Shown: positions 48,187-61,064 of the stretch, piece by piece
How the letters are laid out: every line of letters begins with the position of its first letter
Numbering within the stretch: the first letter of the stretch is position 1
Origin: Oscheius dolichura
Lineage: Eukaryota; Nematoda; Chromadorea; Rhabditida; Rhabditidae
DNA length: 64,000 nucleotides
NCBI GenBank assembly: GCA_932521035.1
Contig: OW051492.1
Span: 1,116,001-1,180,000, forward strand
Reading direction: 5' to 3'
Made by a program: the position numbers and the translations under genes
The notes under the pieces: model-generated
What the model was told of the DNA's origin: nothing
What the model saw: only the letters and a program-made list of their open reading frames with translations
The model's database searches: none

Positions 48187-50558
48187 ATGCCACTTATGAC
48201 CTCAGAAATGGACAAGGAGAATGTAGGTGACCAATTCCTACCGAAAAATCCATATTTTAAGACATCTGTCGAGCAAGGAGCCGTTGAAGAGAGGAAGATG
48301 GCCGCCAGTCCGGAGATGGCCGCCCAAAACGAGGAGACGGCTCTCCCTGAACCAGAGAATCTTCCCGCTGATAGTGAAATGGAAACAGAAACTGGAAAGG
48401 TGGTAGAAGAGAAGGAAAAGAAGAAGGCAGGAGAGGAGGAGGAGCCAGAAGAGGCCGCGGCAGCCGAGGACGAGGAAACCCCCAGTCTGCCGGAGGAGAT
48501 CAATGAGGAGGACGAGAAGGAGGAGGAGCAGAGGACAGAGGGATCGACTGGAAAAGTAGAAATGAAGAAGAAACCAAAGTGGCGATATTTGGAGGAGGGA
48601 GAAGAACTTGTCGGTAAGTGGCGGAGGCCGGGGGAATTATAGGGAATTTGGACTCGGCTCGAGGAAATGGATACGGTAGCCATGTCTGTAGAGCATTTTG
48701 AAGAGATTAGGGATCCTGAAAAGGCTTCAGGAAGTCATTTAGCACGGATTCCCGACTCTGTTTAACCCAAAATTGACCCAAGAAAAAAGAATTCTGGGCC
48801 CTGGATACGGTAGCCGGGCAAAGAAAGCCATAGTACCCGAAGAAGGCTTCAGAGGCCGGTCAACGGCAAGCAAAGATCTTCCCGGGATTCTAGCTAGTTA
48901 GGTTCTGAAGGGAAATGGACGGGGCTTTCTCTAACTGACCGCCATTTTTACTTCATTTTTCAATTTTCCGGACTTTTTTGTTTACAGTCTTCCTTTCGGC
49001 TTTTCCAAGAATTTTTCCATAAAAACGGGGTTTTATAAGAGGTTTAAACACTTTATAGGGCTATTTTCTATGTTTTCTAAACAATAACATCCTTCCAGGA
49101 GCCTTAGAAATGTCTCCGATGGTTGAGGGAAAGCGTCGTCGAAGTACTGTCGACCGCCTGGCCGCGCCGTCCCCCGTCATCAAAGCCGCCTACACCGGCG
49201 GCTCCGGAGCCCCCTTATCCGAGGAGTCACGCTGTAAGACCTATTTTTATCGTTTTTTTTAAAGTTAAAGGACTGCCCTTTCCAGTCGTCGAAATGGTAG
49301 CCAAGTTGAGCAGCGATGAGCTGAAGCCAATCCATAGGATTCTCTATGGCAACGTGGGAAAGAAGTATTCAATCAAGAAAGAACTCCGCAACTTCAACGG
49401 GTAGGCGGCATTTTCGGGTCCCGAGACGATATTTTCCCGGTTCAGCTTCTCGTTTAAAGTCGGTAGCAGCGAGTATCAAAAGAGACACAAGATGATAACG
49501 GGTCTGAAGGCAAAGGAACTCCAACTGGTACAGAGCATCTTCAAGAAGTACTACTGGCCAAAGGAGAATCGAAAGGACAAGGAGAATTATGTCAGTTTTG
49601 GGAAGAAGAAAACCAGGTAGAAAACCCTTTTAGGCTACGGAATTGATGACAATCCTCTTGGAACCGCCAAAAATGGAGAAGAAGGCCGCCTCGAAGAAGA
49701 AACCCGCGGCCGCCTCCAGGAAGCGGGAGGCCTCCGGATCGGTGGAACCACCACGGGTCAAGAGGGGAAAAAAGACGAGAAAGGTCAGAATTATAGACTT
49801 TTTATTATTGGTGGGGAGCTAGGGGATTCAAGCGACTTTGGCCCCTTCTCCGACCATCGGCTTCTCTAGTGTCAGAATCTAGCCTTCATCTTGGATTTTT
49901 AGGCAGTTGAAAGCGACGAGGACGAGGAGGAGGAGGACGTCGAAGACCCAATAATGGAGGAGGAAGAGGAGGAAAAGAAAAAACCAGCCAGATATACTCC
50001 GAGAGCAGCCATAATGAGGGTAAGTGTCTCGCCTGTCTCTCTACCAAAAGAAGGGCGATCCTTGTCGGCACAGAACCTTTTTGTATTCAATCTTTCTAGG
50101 CCAGTAATGCTCTACATATGAAGGAGGAGGAGGACAAGCCCAAGGCGAAGAGAAGGCAATACAAGCAGCTGACGGACAGTGATGAGGAGGAGGAGGAGGA
50201 GGAAGAAGACAGGGAATCAGAGGATGGTGATGAAAAAATGGAAGCGGATGACGAGAAGAACGAGTTAGAAGAAGAAAAAGAGGAGGAGGAGGAAGAGGAC
50301 ACCCTGCCGGACAGGGAGAACCCCTCGCCGACGGAGGAGGAGATGACCCGCGCCTGTACTGAAATCTTGAAGACGGTCGACTTCAACACGGTTTGTTTTA
50401 TTAAAAAAGCAATAATATAAATGTAATTATAGGTAACAAAGGCCAAAATCTACGAGATGATCTGTAAAGAATTCCCGAAAATGAATGCGGATAAGAGGAA
50501 GAACGAGATCAAGGCGGTGGTTCGGGATACGGTAAAGAAGGTCTACCTCGACGCCTAG
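48187..50558 (+). CDS. dek: DEK chromatin protein homologue
   Basis: Eight or so exons, beginning 48187-48613, 49099-49233, 49286-49400 and 49446 onward, ending 50558. The N-terminus is acidic. The DEK pseudo-SAP/SAP core is recognisable (VEMVAKLSSDELKPIHRILY ... GFSFKVGSSEYQKR ... ATELMTILLEPP). Long acidic Glu/Asp runs alternate with Lys-rich segments, and the C-terminal DEK_C domain is clear (PTEEEMTRACTEILKTVDFN ... IYEMICKEFPKM). DEK binds structured DNA and acts as a histone chaperone and chromatin architectural factor. The layout is as in human DEK with a longer acidic N-terminus. The intron after KENY starts GTCAGT, a weaker donor. Confidence 0.88.
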
Positions 50559-51668
50559 AAGCCGTCCTTTTCACCATTTTCTGATATTTTAAAACCATTT
50601 TAAGACGTTACTTAATTCAGTATTAACCGTTTTACTCAATTACCGTAATCCTGATCTCCTTGGCCCGGCAAGCGCTCTCTCTCCCAGTCCTCGTGGCTTT
50701 CATGGCGGGCTTTCCCCTTTCTTTGATGTCTTTATCTTGATTCTGATTCAATAAAGATCACCTTACCACTTCTCTCTGTGTATTATTTTACACACAGTCC
50801 CTCGCGGTGCCGAGACTCTACGGGTGCGGTATCACCCCAAATTCTTACCATAATGTGGATCTGTCGCTCCCGTTCAGTGCTAATCGACCCAGCCAGCAAC
50901 ATCTTCTCCTTGACGCTGGTATAAGCAGTGTATTTTATGGCACATTCTTGAGAATCAAAGGAGAAATCCGACATCTAAACCGGGTATACTGTAGCCGGTT
51001 AAAAACCCAGATTTTTATTGGCCTCGGCTGAAGTAATAATCCATAAACGTGCTCTTCTCTTGGTTTATGGCAAAAAATCACGATTTGTTTAACGTGATTC
51101 AATGGCCATAACCACAAATTCTTGCTTTTCTCTCTCTCAAACCGTTCTTCTTCCTAAAATTGCCGCTTTTCTCTCCCAAAAAATCAATAAATTACAAAAT
51201 GTAACGCTAAAATTCGAAAAATTTGGCTAATTCGCTTCTGCTTTCTTCATTCTGCCAATCTCTGTCCTTATCACTCACTTCACCCTCCTGCCAAGGCCGT
51301 CTAATTTCTAATTTCTTCCAACGACATGTTCCGCCCGTCCAGTGGCGCACATTTGAACCGGTGCCATTCGAATTCAGCCATTTCTTTGTTTTAGCCTCCT
51401 TTTCAATATTTTAATCACTTTTTAATTCAATTTTTCTATATTTTAACATTATAACATCCTATTTTTATAAAATTCCATTAAAAAATTAGAAAAAAACGTC
51501 TATTTTCGATCATTTTGACCCGTAATGTGCGAGTTCACCGGAATTTTCGAAAAGATTTCATAATCTTCTGGTTTTTCTTGAATTCTACATGGATTTATAG
51601 TCTTTTCTACTCTATTTTAATGTATAATAGTCGATCAGGTTTCAGAATTTCTTAAAAGTGCGGGAGAC
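50559..51668. other. intergenic stretch upstream of npp-12
   Basis: Contains half of the palindromic repeat (50807-50828), an ACTGTAG motif and AT-rich DNA. ORFs at 50783-51414 are not supported. GATCAGGTTTCAG at 51636-51648 is a likely trans-splice acceptor for npp-12. Confidence 0.45.
50807..50828. repeat. palindromic MITE-like element, half copy
   Basis: GTGCCGAGACTCTACGGGTG matches the right arm of the full copies with two changes. Confidence 0.65.
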
Positions 51669-54600
51669 ATGCGTCTCCTGTTGCTTTTCTCATTCCTGAT
51701 AGTCGGCCTCTTCGGCTACCGACTGAATGTTCCCCGAGTCCTGTTGCCCTTCCACCCGACGATCCCCGTCAAATTCGTCTTGGAAGTTAGCCAGCCGACG
51801 GGAGGATGCTTCTACTGGTAAGAAGTTTCTAGTTTTTTTTGGTGGAAGAAGAATTGCAGGCGATCTACCCGACCAGATGTCGTCGCCGTGGCGGGAGTCG
51901 GCGTCCGGGCGGAGGAATGTTCCGACAAAGCAGAAGTCCGAGTCACGGCCAAGTCCCTCTCGGGGGAAATGACAGCCGTCATCTTTGCTGATGATAAAAG
52001 TGAGCTTTTCCCATTTATTTTTGGCTTTTTGGGGGGAATTCAGACACCTTTCCACTGATGCTCCTGCTTAAATTAGACCAAGGGCAGCGATATTCCCCAT
52101 TTTTGAACTGAAAGACAACGGATTTCTCTATAAAATGACCCAAATTGAAGCTGGAAGACTGGTAAAGGATTGAATAAGACTAAAATTGAGATCCGGGAGG
52201 ATTTTTGGCTTTGTCTAGACCTTTTGAAAGTTTCAAATCCTGAGTTTTGGGTAGATTCCCGGCCCGGTTCTCACTTTGGTCTCATTCCAGCTCTCTCCAT
52301 GGAGTTCGCCTTGAAATAAAGCTAGAAAAGCTATTAAAAGATATAATGAAGCCGAAAACAGCTTATCCCCGCCTTTTTGGCCAATCTGACCACTCCAATA
52401 TTCCGTTTTCATTGAATTTCGGGGTCAGAGGCCGAAATTAGTTCCCTTTTTAGCCAATTTTCCCGAGGTATTCCTTCAATTCAATTGGAAAAGGGCATAA
52501 AGCGGATTTCACCCCTATTTATACTGTCTGACCCTTCCGGTTGCCGCAGAAACGTCATTTTTAGTCGATTTTGTAGATAGACCTTGGATATGGGCTATTT
52601 TTGACCCGATTAGGCCTCTTTTCTCTAGATTTCTTTAAACTAGCTCTAATATTACTGTATTCCGTCTTCAGATTCCGGTACAACGCTGAGTTGTGGAGTG
52701 AGTGTCGATCAGATCGCCTCGATCAAGATCGAAACCACCACGAAGGTCCTTTTCGTCGATGCCGCCCCCGTCAGAATGGTTGTCGAGGCTTTCAACAAAG
52801 AAGGTTGGTCCTCTCTCCTCTATTTTCTAATTCTTATTCTATAGGAGACCATTTCTCGACGTTGAGTGAGATTCCCCTCGACTGGACACTGGCCTATAAT
52901 GGAGGAGACCGCCCCCTTCGGATTGTCCAATTCGAACAGTCCACCTACGACGCCCCCGAGGAGATCCTTGCCTTGGAGAAGGAGAAAAAGAAGGGATACG
53001 TCATTCTGGTGGAAGGAACTGGAACGGGATCTGCGAATTTGACAGCGAAGTTTGTGGATTCCCAACTGGCCGTGAGTTTTCTTGTTGAAAATGGAAGGTA
53101 TAGTATGGTTTAGAAGATCCCGGCATCGAAATTGGACCTAACCGTCGTGGCCAACCTGCTCCTCATCCCGTCACATGATCTTTACATTACTCCGCAGACA
53201 ATCGTACCCTTCCAGGTGATAATTGTCAAGCAGCACAGTCAAGAAGGTTGGTTTTGCCCACCATGCCCACCATGTTCACTGTGCCTCCTGCGAATACGGT
53301 CGCTGGGTTGGGTGTATGAGGAATTCCCCTTTTGGTTTGGTCCATTTTATGCTTCTCCCCTCCTCTTTATCCGTTTCTTTTCAGTAGTGCCGATGCCCTC
53401 CTCCCAGTACTATCTCCACGCCGAGTCCACCACCGTCTGTTCCCTGGATAAGGAGACCTCTTCCATCCAGGCCCTCTCCCTCGGCCGAACCAACGTCGTC
53501 CTCCTCTCCCAAAATGTCGATCTCAAAGCCAAGACGGGGATTCGTCCTCCCTCGACCCTGATCAACGTCGTCGAGCCGGATTCCCTTCAATGGGCGGTCT
53601 CCGGAAACAATTGGATCCTCCAGCAGGGGAAGACGTATAAATTACACGTCCAGCTACTGGATGCTCATGGGAATCAGATGTTTATCGGGGATGTGAGTCA
53701 TTTTCCCCCTAAATGTTCAAATTTTCCTTTTTAGAACCTTCGATTCGACTCGTATCTGGATGAGAATTTCTTTGAAATCCATGAAAAGTCCCAAAATAGC
53801 AGCTATTTCCTGGTCACACCGACAACGTCTGGAAAAACGACGGCTAAAAGTCGTTTTACGGCAGTTTTCAGCAAGGTAATCTCTTGGCTGTCTAACTGTG
53901 GCGTTTGGCTGTCTAGTTGTGGCGGTTTCCACTGTCTAACTGTGGCTACACCCGGATCATTTTTCGTTCAATTTTGTCCTTTTTTTTATTAACTTTTATT
54001 CTTGCAGGACGGCCGTGAGCTCCACATCTCTGCCAAAATAACTGGCGAACAGCTGATCGAAATAGTCGACCCCCTGGAGATTATCCCACCCCGAGTCGTC
54101 TTGCCCTATATCCCTCGGGAGAAGACAACCAGTCAGTTAAAAGCCATCGGAGGAACCGGCGCTTATGAATGGACAATCGAGGATAATACCATCTGTAATG
54201 TGGACAAGAACCAGGGACTGCTCGTTTGCAGCACTCTGGGCACGACGAGGGTTACGGTAACGGATAGACGGAATAATGATCTTCGTGCTAGTGCAGAGGT
54301 CAGTTTCATACTGTATTTTTTATAGGAAATGGTTGCAGGTCCTGATTATCAATCCCACGAGTGTCGGCTTCGGCGAGACGGTGAAAGAAGCCGAAATCGG
54401 AAGCAATTTGATCCTCAACGTCGAGTTGAAGGGTTCCAGTCCTCATGGTCTCCTGACTTTCACCGATTGCCGTCAAATCCCCTGGACTATTCATAGCGAC
54501 GATGAGGCCATCTTCACCCCGGTTACCCAATACGAGGCTGTAATTCCCACGAGGGGAACAGGCTGTGGGACAGTCGAACTGAAGGCAAAGGCCGTTGGAG

Positions 54601-57600
54601 ACACAGCGGCCAGAATCAGTTTTGATAAACTCCAAGCGGAGGTGGAAATAGCCGCCTATGTCCCGTTAAAAGCCAGCTTGGACAGTGCTGCCCTGGCGGT
54701 GGGGAGCAGTTATCCGATTAAAGTCACCGGCGGTCCGAGACCCTGGCTCCTGGATCCGTCGGAATATTTCCAAGAGGGAAAGAACCATGAGAGCGCGGCG
54801 ATCAGCTTTACTGGAAATGGCGAAGCTCTTCTCAGCTGTGAGTCTAAACCAGCTCAACAGGTACTGTATTTTCTCCATTTTAAAGGACTATTAATTAAAT
54901 TTAGGCAATTAGAATCTATGTTGGTAATCATAAGTCGACGACCTTGCCCATTCCAATGGTTTCGCAACTGGATATCAGTATCTGTTGTGCCCTGCCGACA
55001 AAATTGGCAATTGTCTTTGAGAGCAATAAGTGTCACGCTGTTCCGGTGAGTATACATTATTAAAAACTAGAAAAAAATCCACCCGGGACCCGAAAATGAG
55101 GGCTACACTAATCCGCGCGCGACTTTGCCTCTGAATTTGGGCATGGCGCGATTAAACCCAAATTTCAGGCTCAGGCTGCGGCTAATTTGTAAGATTTTTA
55201 TATTAAAATGTAGCTGAAAGAAAGCGGAATTTTACTGTATATGCAAAAACTAAAAAAATATCATAATATGTATCAAATCTTGGCAAAACCGCGCTGTGCC
55301 GAGCTGTCAGAACAAATGAGACCAGATAATGCCGCATGCCTTACGGAAAAAGATATTGTGGCGCCATTCTAAAGACAATTTTTAAATTTGAAAAGGTGAA
55401 ATGTAGCTGAGAAAATGGGCTATTTTACTACATTATGTGTTACTATATTATCATTACGTTAAATCCATCGCAACGCATAAAAGACGCAACAAAGTGAGAG
55501 CACCTTATATTTCGTCTTTTTTCAGCCCGTCTCCCTTACCACCTCCTCAATTCCTATCCAACTTGTTGGTTTCGGAGTTTGTGAGAAGGAACGTCGTCTG
55601 GATTCGATTTCCGGCCTGAAAGTGGACTGGTCCCTGAGCCATCATCAACACGCCCTGGCTACTCTCGACAGTGGAAAGACCTCTAACTGTAAGTATTCTT
55701 TTCCTCCTTATAAATCATATTTCCCCCCAGATGAGAGAACTATAACCCCCAAAGGGAAGCCCGGCCTCGTGACGATTAATGCCGAAATCCAGTCGGGAAA
55801 TAAAATCGGAAAATTACAAAAGAAATTGGCGGCGACGGCTGATTTGAACATTGTCGAGCCGGTTACGGTAAAGAATAAGAACCTGGTTCGTATTTCTCCA
55901 TTTTATAATTAATTACGGTATATTAGGTCCTGTGGAATGAAAAAGGCAGTACGGGAACGGTGAAACTGCTTGGAGGATCCGGTCAATTCTCTTTAAAATC
56001 ACCAACTGATGCTCCATTTACCTCAAAAATCGGCGAAAGAACCCTGACCGTCCTCCCGAAGGCAACAGGCCACGGTGTCGTCCGAGTCGTTGATGACTGT
56101 CTCCCCGAGTCAGATTTGAATATTAACGTGAAGATTACGAAAATAGCTGCTCTGTCCATCTCTGCTCCACCATTTGTGAGTATATTTTCTTATAGAATTG
56201 TTAAAAACGGAGATAATTCCAGGTAGAAGTCGGCCAGACGGTAGAAGTACTGGTAGAGGCTATCGATGAGACGGGAGCTGCCTACCCCTATGATCTGTCC
56301 GAGACAAAGTTGGATATTACGAATAGAGCACTGCAGATTCTTAAGTAGGTTTTTAGCTATATTTTTAATTTCTACAGTAACCCACAAAATAATGAAGAGG
56401 TCTTGAAACAGCGGTACATTAGGTTACTTGGTCAAGCGCGCGCGCATTCGCTTCAAAACCTCTTTCCAGTCCATAAAAATTAATCTAAAAGAGCTACCGT
56501 AATCTGGACCTTGTTAAAAATATTATGCAGGCCTTTTGGTAAAAAATAAGTTTCTCGGAGCGATTGCGCGGAAAACCATAGGTTTATTCCTTTGTGAAGC
56601 GCGCGTGTACGTTTAGAGACCAAAATTACAGTATTCCTGGCTCCATGCTTCACTTAAAAACTACAGTAACCTTTCATCTATACTCCCCCCTTCAGAAAAA
56701 AGAGCCATCACTTTGTCCTGAGTGCCACCGAAGTCGGCAGCGCGTCGCTCTCCGCCACCGCCAAGTCGTCCTCCGGCACCGTGCTCTCTTCCCGCCCCCA
56801 CACGATCCAGATCTACTCTCCCATTTCTTTCGAACCGAAGCTGGTCACCCTCATCCCGGAGAGCACCTTCCAGCTGGAAGTCGTCGGCGGACCGCTGCCA
56901 ACCCCTCCAATCGAGTTCACCCTGAATAATTCGAAAATCGCCGATGTCCAGCCAAACGCCTTGATTACTTCAAGAAATTTGGGATACACCAAGGTGACCG
57001 GAGCTGTCAGCTTCGCTGCGGGACATTCTTCCGAGGTAGCATACTGTAGATTCCCATTTTTTGACCTTAACATTTATAGGATTCCGTCGTTGTTCGGGTC
57101 GTCTCCTTGGCTGGAGTCCGACTGAAGCCAAGTACAAAAGTCCTGGAGCAAGGCGGCCGTCTCTGGGTTACTGTACAAGGAAAAGATGACCAAGAAGTCC
57201 CGTTCTCATTTGGCGGAGCCCACTATCCGTTTAAAATCACCTGGACGGTTGAGTCTCCTGAAGTTCTGCAACAGGCCCATCCCTTCGGGCAGTCCGTCGT
57301 CGAGACCTCTAGCAATCAATATTCTATTTGGTTGGATGGAAAAGCAGCTGGGAGCAGTAAGATTACTGTAGGTTTTAGGCTATTTTCCGGTCACCCCGCC
57401 CCCGTAAAATGTCGGCAGCTGGCGCCCAAGGAATGCAATCAAAGGGCGCGCAAGCTGCCGAAATTTTACGGGTGCGGGTGCGCGTTTCCCCTCAGGCTTC
57501 TGAACTGTCCTAAACCTCTAAATTACTGTATTTTCCAGGTGAAAGTGGAGCTGTCCCCCAACGCGAAACAGCATTTTGTTGGCTCGGCTAATATCTTCGA

Positions 57601-60182
57601 GGATTCGATTACCGTAACCGTTGAAGAGAGGCCCGGTCTCCACCAGCCCCAGCTCTCCTTCTCTACGCTTCGTCTCGGTCCCAACGCCATCCTCCCCCTG
57701 GAATTGAACCTACCCAAGACGGAGACCGAGTTCGCGACTTCTCGAGATAATAGCATCATTTCTGTCACCTCAAGAGGAATTGTGAGGTCCAGTTCCGTCG
57801 AAGGGGTCGACACAATCGCCATCAAGAGGAACACCGCCGCTGGGAATGAGACTCTTCTCCTGCCGGTGGTCGTCTCCACTCCCACCGCCCTGGATATCGT
57901 CTCGACTACCAGCCTGACAACAACAGATGCCTATAAAATCTACCATCTTCCCGTCGGAGCTGTCCTGAATCTAAAGATCTTTGCCCGAGATTTCCTTGGA
58001 AGAAAAATGGACGCGATCAAGAGTGACCTCCGCTTCCGACCTCACAGGTGCAGAGTACGGTATTCTCTAATCATACATCGGTTTCAGATTCGATTTGACG
58101 GAAATCTCTGCCCACGACAATGACAACCAGGTGGCCGTTACCCTTCGCTCGGCAGGGGAGACCGTCCTAAAGATCTGGGATGCCGCCTCGCCGGCCATCC
58201 TGCCCGTCTTCGTCCGTCTCTCCGCCGGGGAAGCCATCGTCCCCCCGGGAACCCGCTACTCCGTTTCTGAAGTCGCCTGCCTCAAGTCGCCACTCCACGG
58301 CTCGTCACAATGGATCTCCTCCGACGCGGGAGTCCAGTTCCTGGATTCTGCTCTGGGAGTCGCCAGGTTTACGAAACCCGGACTGGTTCATTTCTCAGTG
58401 AAGACCGAGGAACAGACTCTAAATGCCAAGGTACACTTTTTCATCCATTTTACTAATTATCCCCATTTTAGGTCCCCGTAGATGAGGTGAACTCCATCAA
58501 ATTCGACAAAGGAGCCCATCCATTCGTGACAAATCTCGACGAGAAGACCTACTCCTTCCCCCTTAGGACCAGCAATGTCAGCGACTCGAAAAGTTGCTCT
58601 GAGGAACAGAAACGAGTCATCTCTGACCTCCGTCCCCCCATCGACTGTACCCTGTCGTTCTCTTCCTCCTCTGCTCCTAACGCCCTCAATCTTCTCACCG
58701 TACGACCGGCTTATTCTACAGATACAGGTGAGAATAACAGTTTTTTAGCCGAAAAATGCGAAAAATTTTAGGCGCCTACGTCTGTACCGTATCCAAACTG
58801 GCCGCTGGGAATGCCTATACGAATTTGGTGGACTTCCCCCAGACGGAGCTGATAATAACGGCAAAATGGAATGGATATATGAAAAATGTCGAGGATTCGA
58901 CTAAAGTACCCTTCCATCCAGCACTAGAAGTACTGGAAAATGAGGTAAGAAACCTGTTTTTCTTCAAGTTTCAGTTGGTTCAAAGAGTATTGCACTTTTT
59001 TTAGCTTTTTTAAATTCATAACTTGCTGTAGGTGGCATGATTTGAGTGTCTAAATGTAGCGTTTAATGCGCTCTTTAAAATATACTGAAAATCATATCCT
59101 AAAGTTAAAGGAAGTTCGATTAAAATGGCTTTGAATGGCGCGTTCCATAGTTAGGACCAAAAGTCACCCTTTTTTTGGACGGCGCGCTTTATTGACTTCC
59201 AAATCTTTTCAACTTAACGGATACTGCATAATTTTGGTGATAAAATGTAGCGTTTAATATGCTCAAGAAGATACAGTAATCCATAACCATCATAAATACC
59301 GTATCATTAGCTGACGCGCCTTTCAATTCAGCGTAACGTTACCCCATTTCCAGGTCCGAGTCTCTAATGTCCAGCCAGAAGCCTCCGTCCTCTCCGTGTC
59401 TGTTCCCAAATATCAGTCGAAATATGTCTCTGTGACCGGCTGCGAGGGAGATCTCCTCAATATCCACGAGATCGGCCGTCCTCCCGGCTCCAGCCACTCG
59501 GCCAATAAATTCTACGCCATCCGGATGAATGTCAAATCTGTGGCTTTGTGGAACGAGCTCTCCAATCGGTGCCATGTCAAAGTTGGAAATACCCTCACTG
59601 GACAGACCGTCAAAATCCCCGTGGTGATTAAAATCGTCGGCAGCGATATGAAACAAGTCTTCAATGGTGAGTTCTGGGGACTTTGGCGGGTTACTGTAAC
59701 AAAGGGTTACGGCAGCCTAATAAAGTTACTTTTTGACCGAGTTGCCTCAATTTTCTGCCATTTTTCCTACTTTCTAACCTATTTTATAATAAAACTCGCC
59801 ATTTTCAGCCCTGGACACTAACGGTTTCTTGGAATTCTCGCTGCTCTTCCTCCAGCGAGTCGCCTGGCTGATCCCCTCCATGATGTGGGCCTGCCTGATG
59901 GGAATGATCCTCATCGGCAGCTATATGGTCCTGAAGCGATACGTCTGGGAGAGTAGTGGCTCCTTCCAGGACGACAGCATCGTGAGCCGGTCCCCGCCCT
60001 ACACGGCGAATAGTTCCGGTCGGGACTCGCTGATGAATTCCTTCCGGGACTCATCGCTTCACTCCTCTCCTGGTTTGTTTTTCTCCCAAAAAGGAAAGAT
60101 ACTGTATTTTACAGGATCCAGTCCGAGAATCGGGTCCGCGGATAATTTGTGGAGCACGACGCCTACTCGAAGACGCCTCTAA
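51669..60182 (+). CDS. npp-12: nuclear pore membrane glycoprotein gp210 (NUP210)
   Basis: About 25 exons spanning 8.5 kb. It starts with a signal peptide (MRLLLLFSFLIVGLFGYR) followed directly by LNVPRVLLPFHPTIPVKF, the conserved gp210 N-terminus. Many Ig-like beta-rich repeats follow; the largest exons are near 53390-53690, 54340-54860 and 57540-58050. A single TM segment is near 59880-59940 (MMWACLMGMILIGSYMVL), and the short cytoplasmic tail is Ser-rich (SRSPPYTANSSGRDS) ending TTPTRRRL. gp210 anchors a lumenal ring of the nuclear pore. Introns carry palindrome copy 5 (57398) and many ACTGTAA/ACGGTAA motifs. Exact exon borders were not all worked out. Confidence 0.92.
57398..57475. repeat. 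palindromic MITE-like element, copy 5
   Basis: Arms CCCCCGTAAAATGTCGGCAG and CTGCCGAAATTTTACGGGTG around a GCGC-containing centre, in an npp-12 intron. Confidence 0.82.
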
Positions 60183-61064
60183 TTTCCCCCCTTTAGGTGA
60201 TCAAATAATCCTCGGTGAGACTTGACTATCTCTTATTTTGCAACTGAAACGGGCCCCTCAACGTCTACTAGGTATTTTTTTGTTGTTATTATTGTATTGT
60301 TTACCGTTACCTCTAATTTGCACTCCCCACCACGTGTCCTTACAATTCAAACACAAATCCCAGCCAACTTTCTTTCGTTGTTCTTGTTATTGTCCATTAC
60401 GAAGCACTCCTTCGTATCTTCTATGAACTAAATTGATTGCTTTTTATTCTTAGTCGGAAGTTACCTCTGGGTAACCTGGCTTGAAGGTCGGAGGATAGCC
60501 GATTGACGGACCATAACCCTGATCCAGCTTATCACGACTCAGGCCGGCTCTGGACTTCGGTCTCATCTCTTCAAAAACGGTAGGACCCGGTCATTCTCTA
60601 GGGGGAAAGGGATATATTGTGGCCAGAGAGAGAGAGCGAGGGAAGGCTATGGGGCAGGCAGTCTGTCGGGAAAAGGGCACGAGGGAGAGGTGAGCTGTGT
60701 TTACTTTTCAACGGCTTAGAGCAACAGATGGCACGGCAATGGAGACAGGATTACGGGCCTATAATATCGCTAACGGAAGGGATTTGAGGGATAAATCCAG
60801 CCTGACCTCTTGATATCATATCAAGTTGATATGTATGCTTTATGAAAAAGGAAAGGCACACGATAATTGAATTCAGCGCCGTTTATCAAATTACCATAGT
60901 TCTTGTTCGATCTGCTGGTTAGAGGGAAATTGGCGCTCTTTTAGTGAAGAAATGGTGGACCGAGAAGTAGATAATCAGCTGAAATGAGGGTAAATTGCTT
61001 TAATTGTTTTAACCGCGGGGAACTATAGAGCGGAGCTTTTTATTGCTTCACACACATATCAACA
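60183..61064. other. intergenic stretch between npp-12 and the L-domain gene
   Basis: 3' region of npp-12 then AT-rich upstream DNA. Contains TACCTCTGGGTAAC (a small dyad at 60464) and an AGAGAGAGAG tract at 60627. No gene supported. Confidence 0.45.

Noticed and set aside
48180..50446. Ser-rich minus-strand ORFs opposite the DEK gene
   Set aside because: Antisense of Glu/Asp-rich coding sequence (GAG/GAA reads as CTC/TTC), a known artefact.
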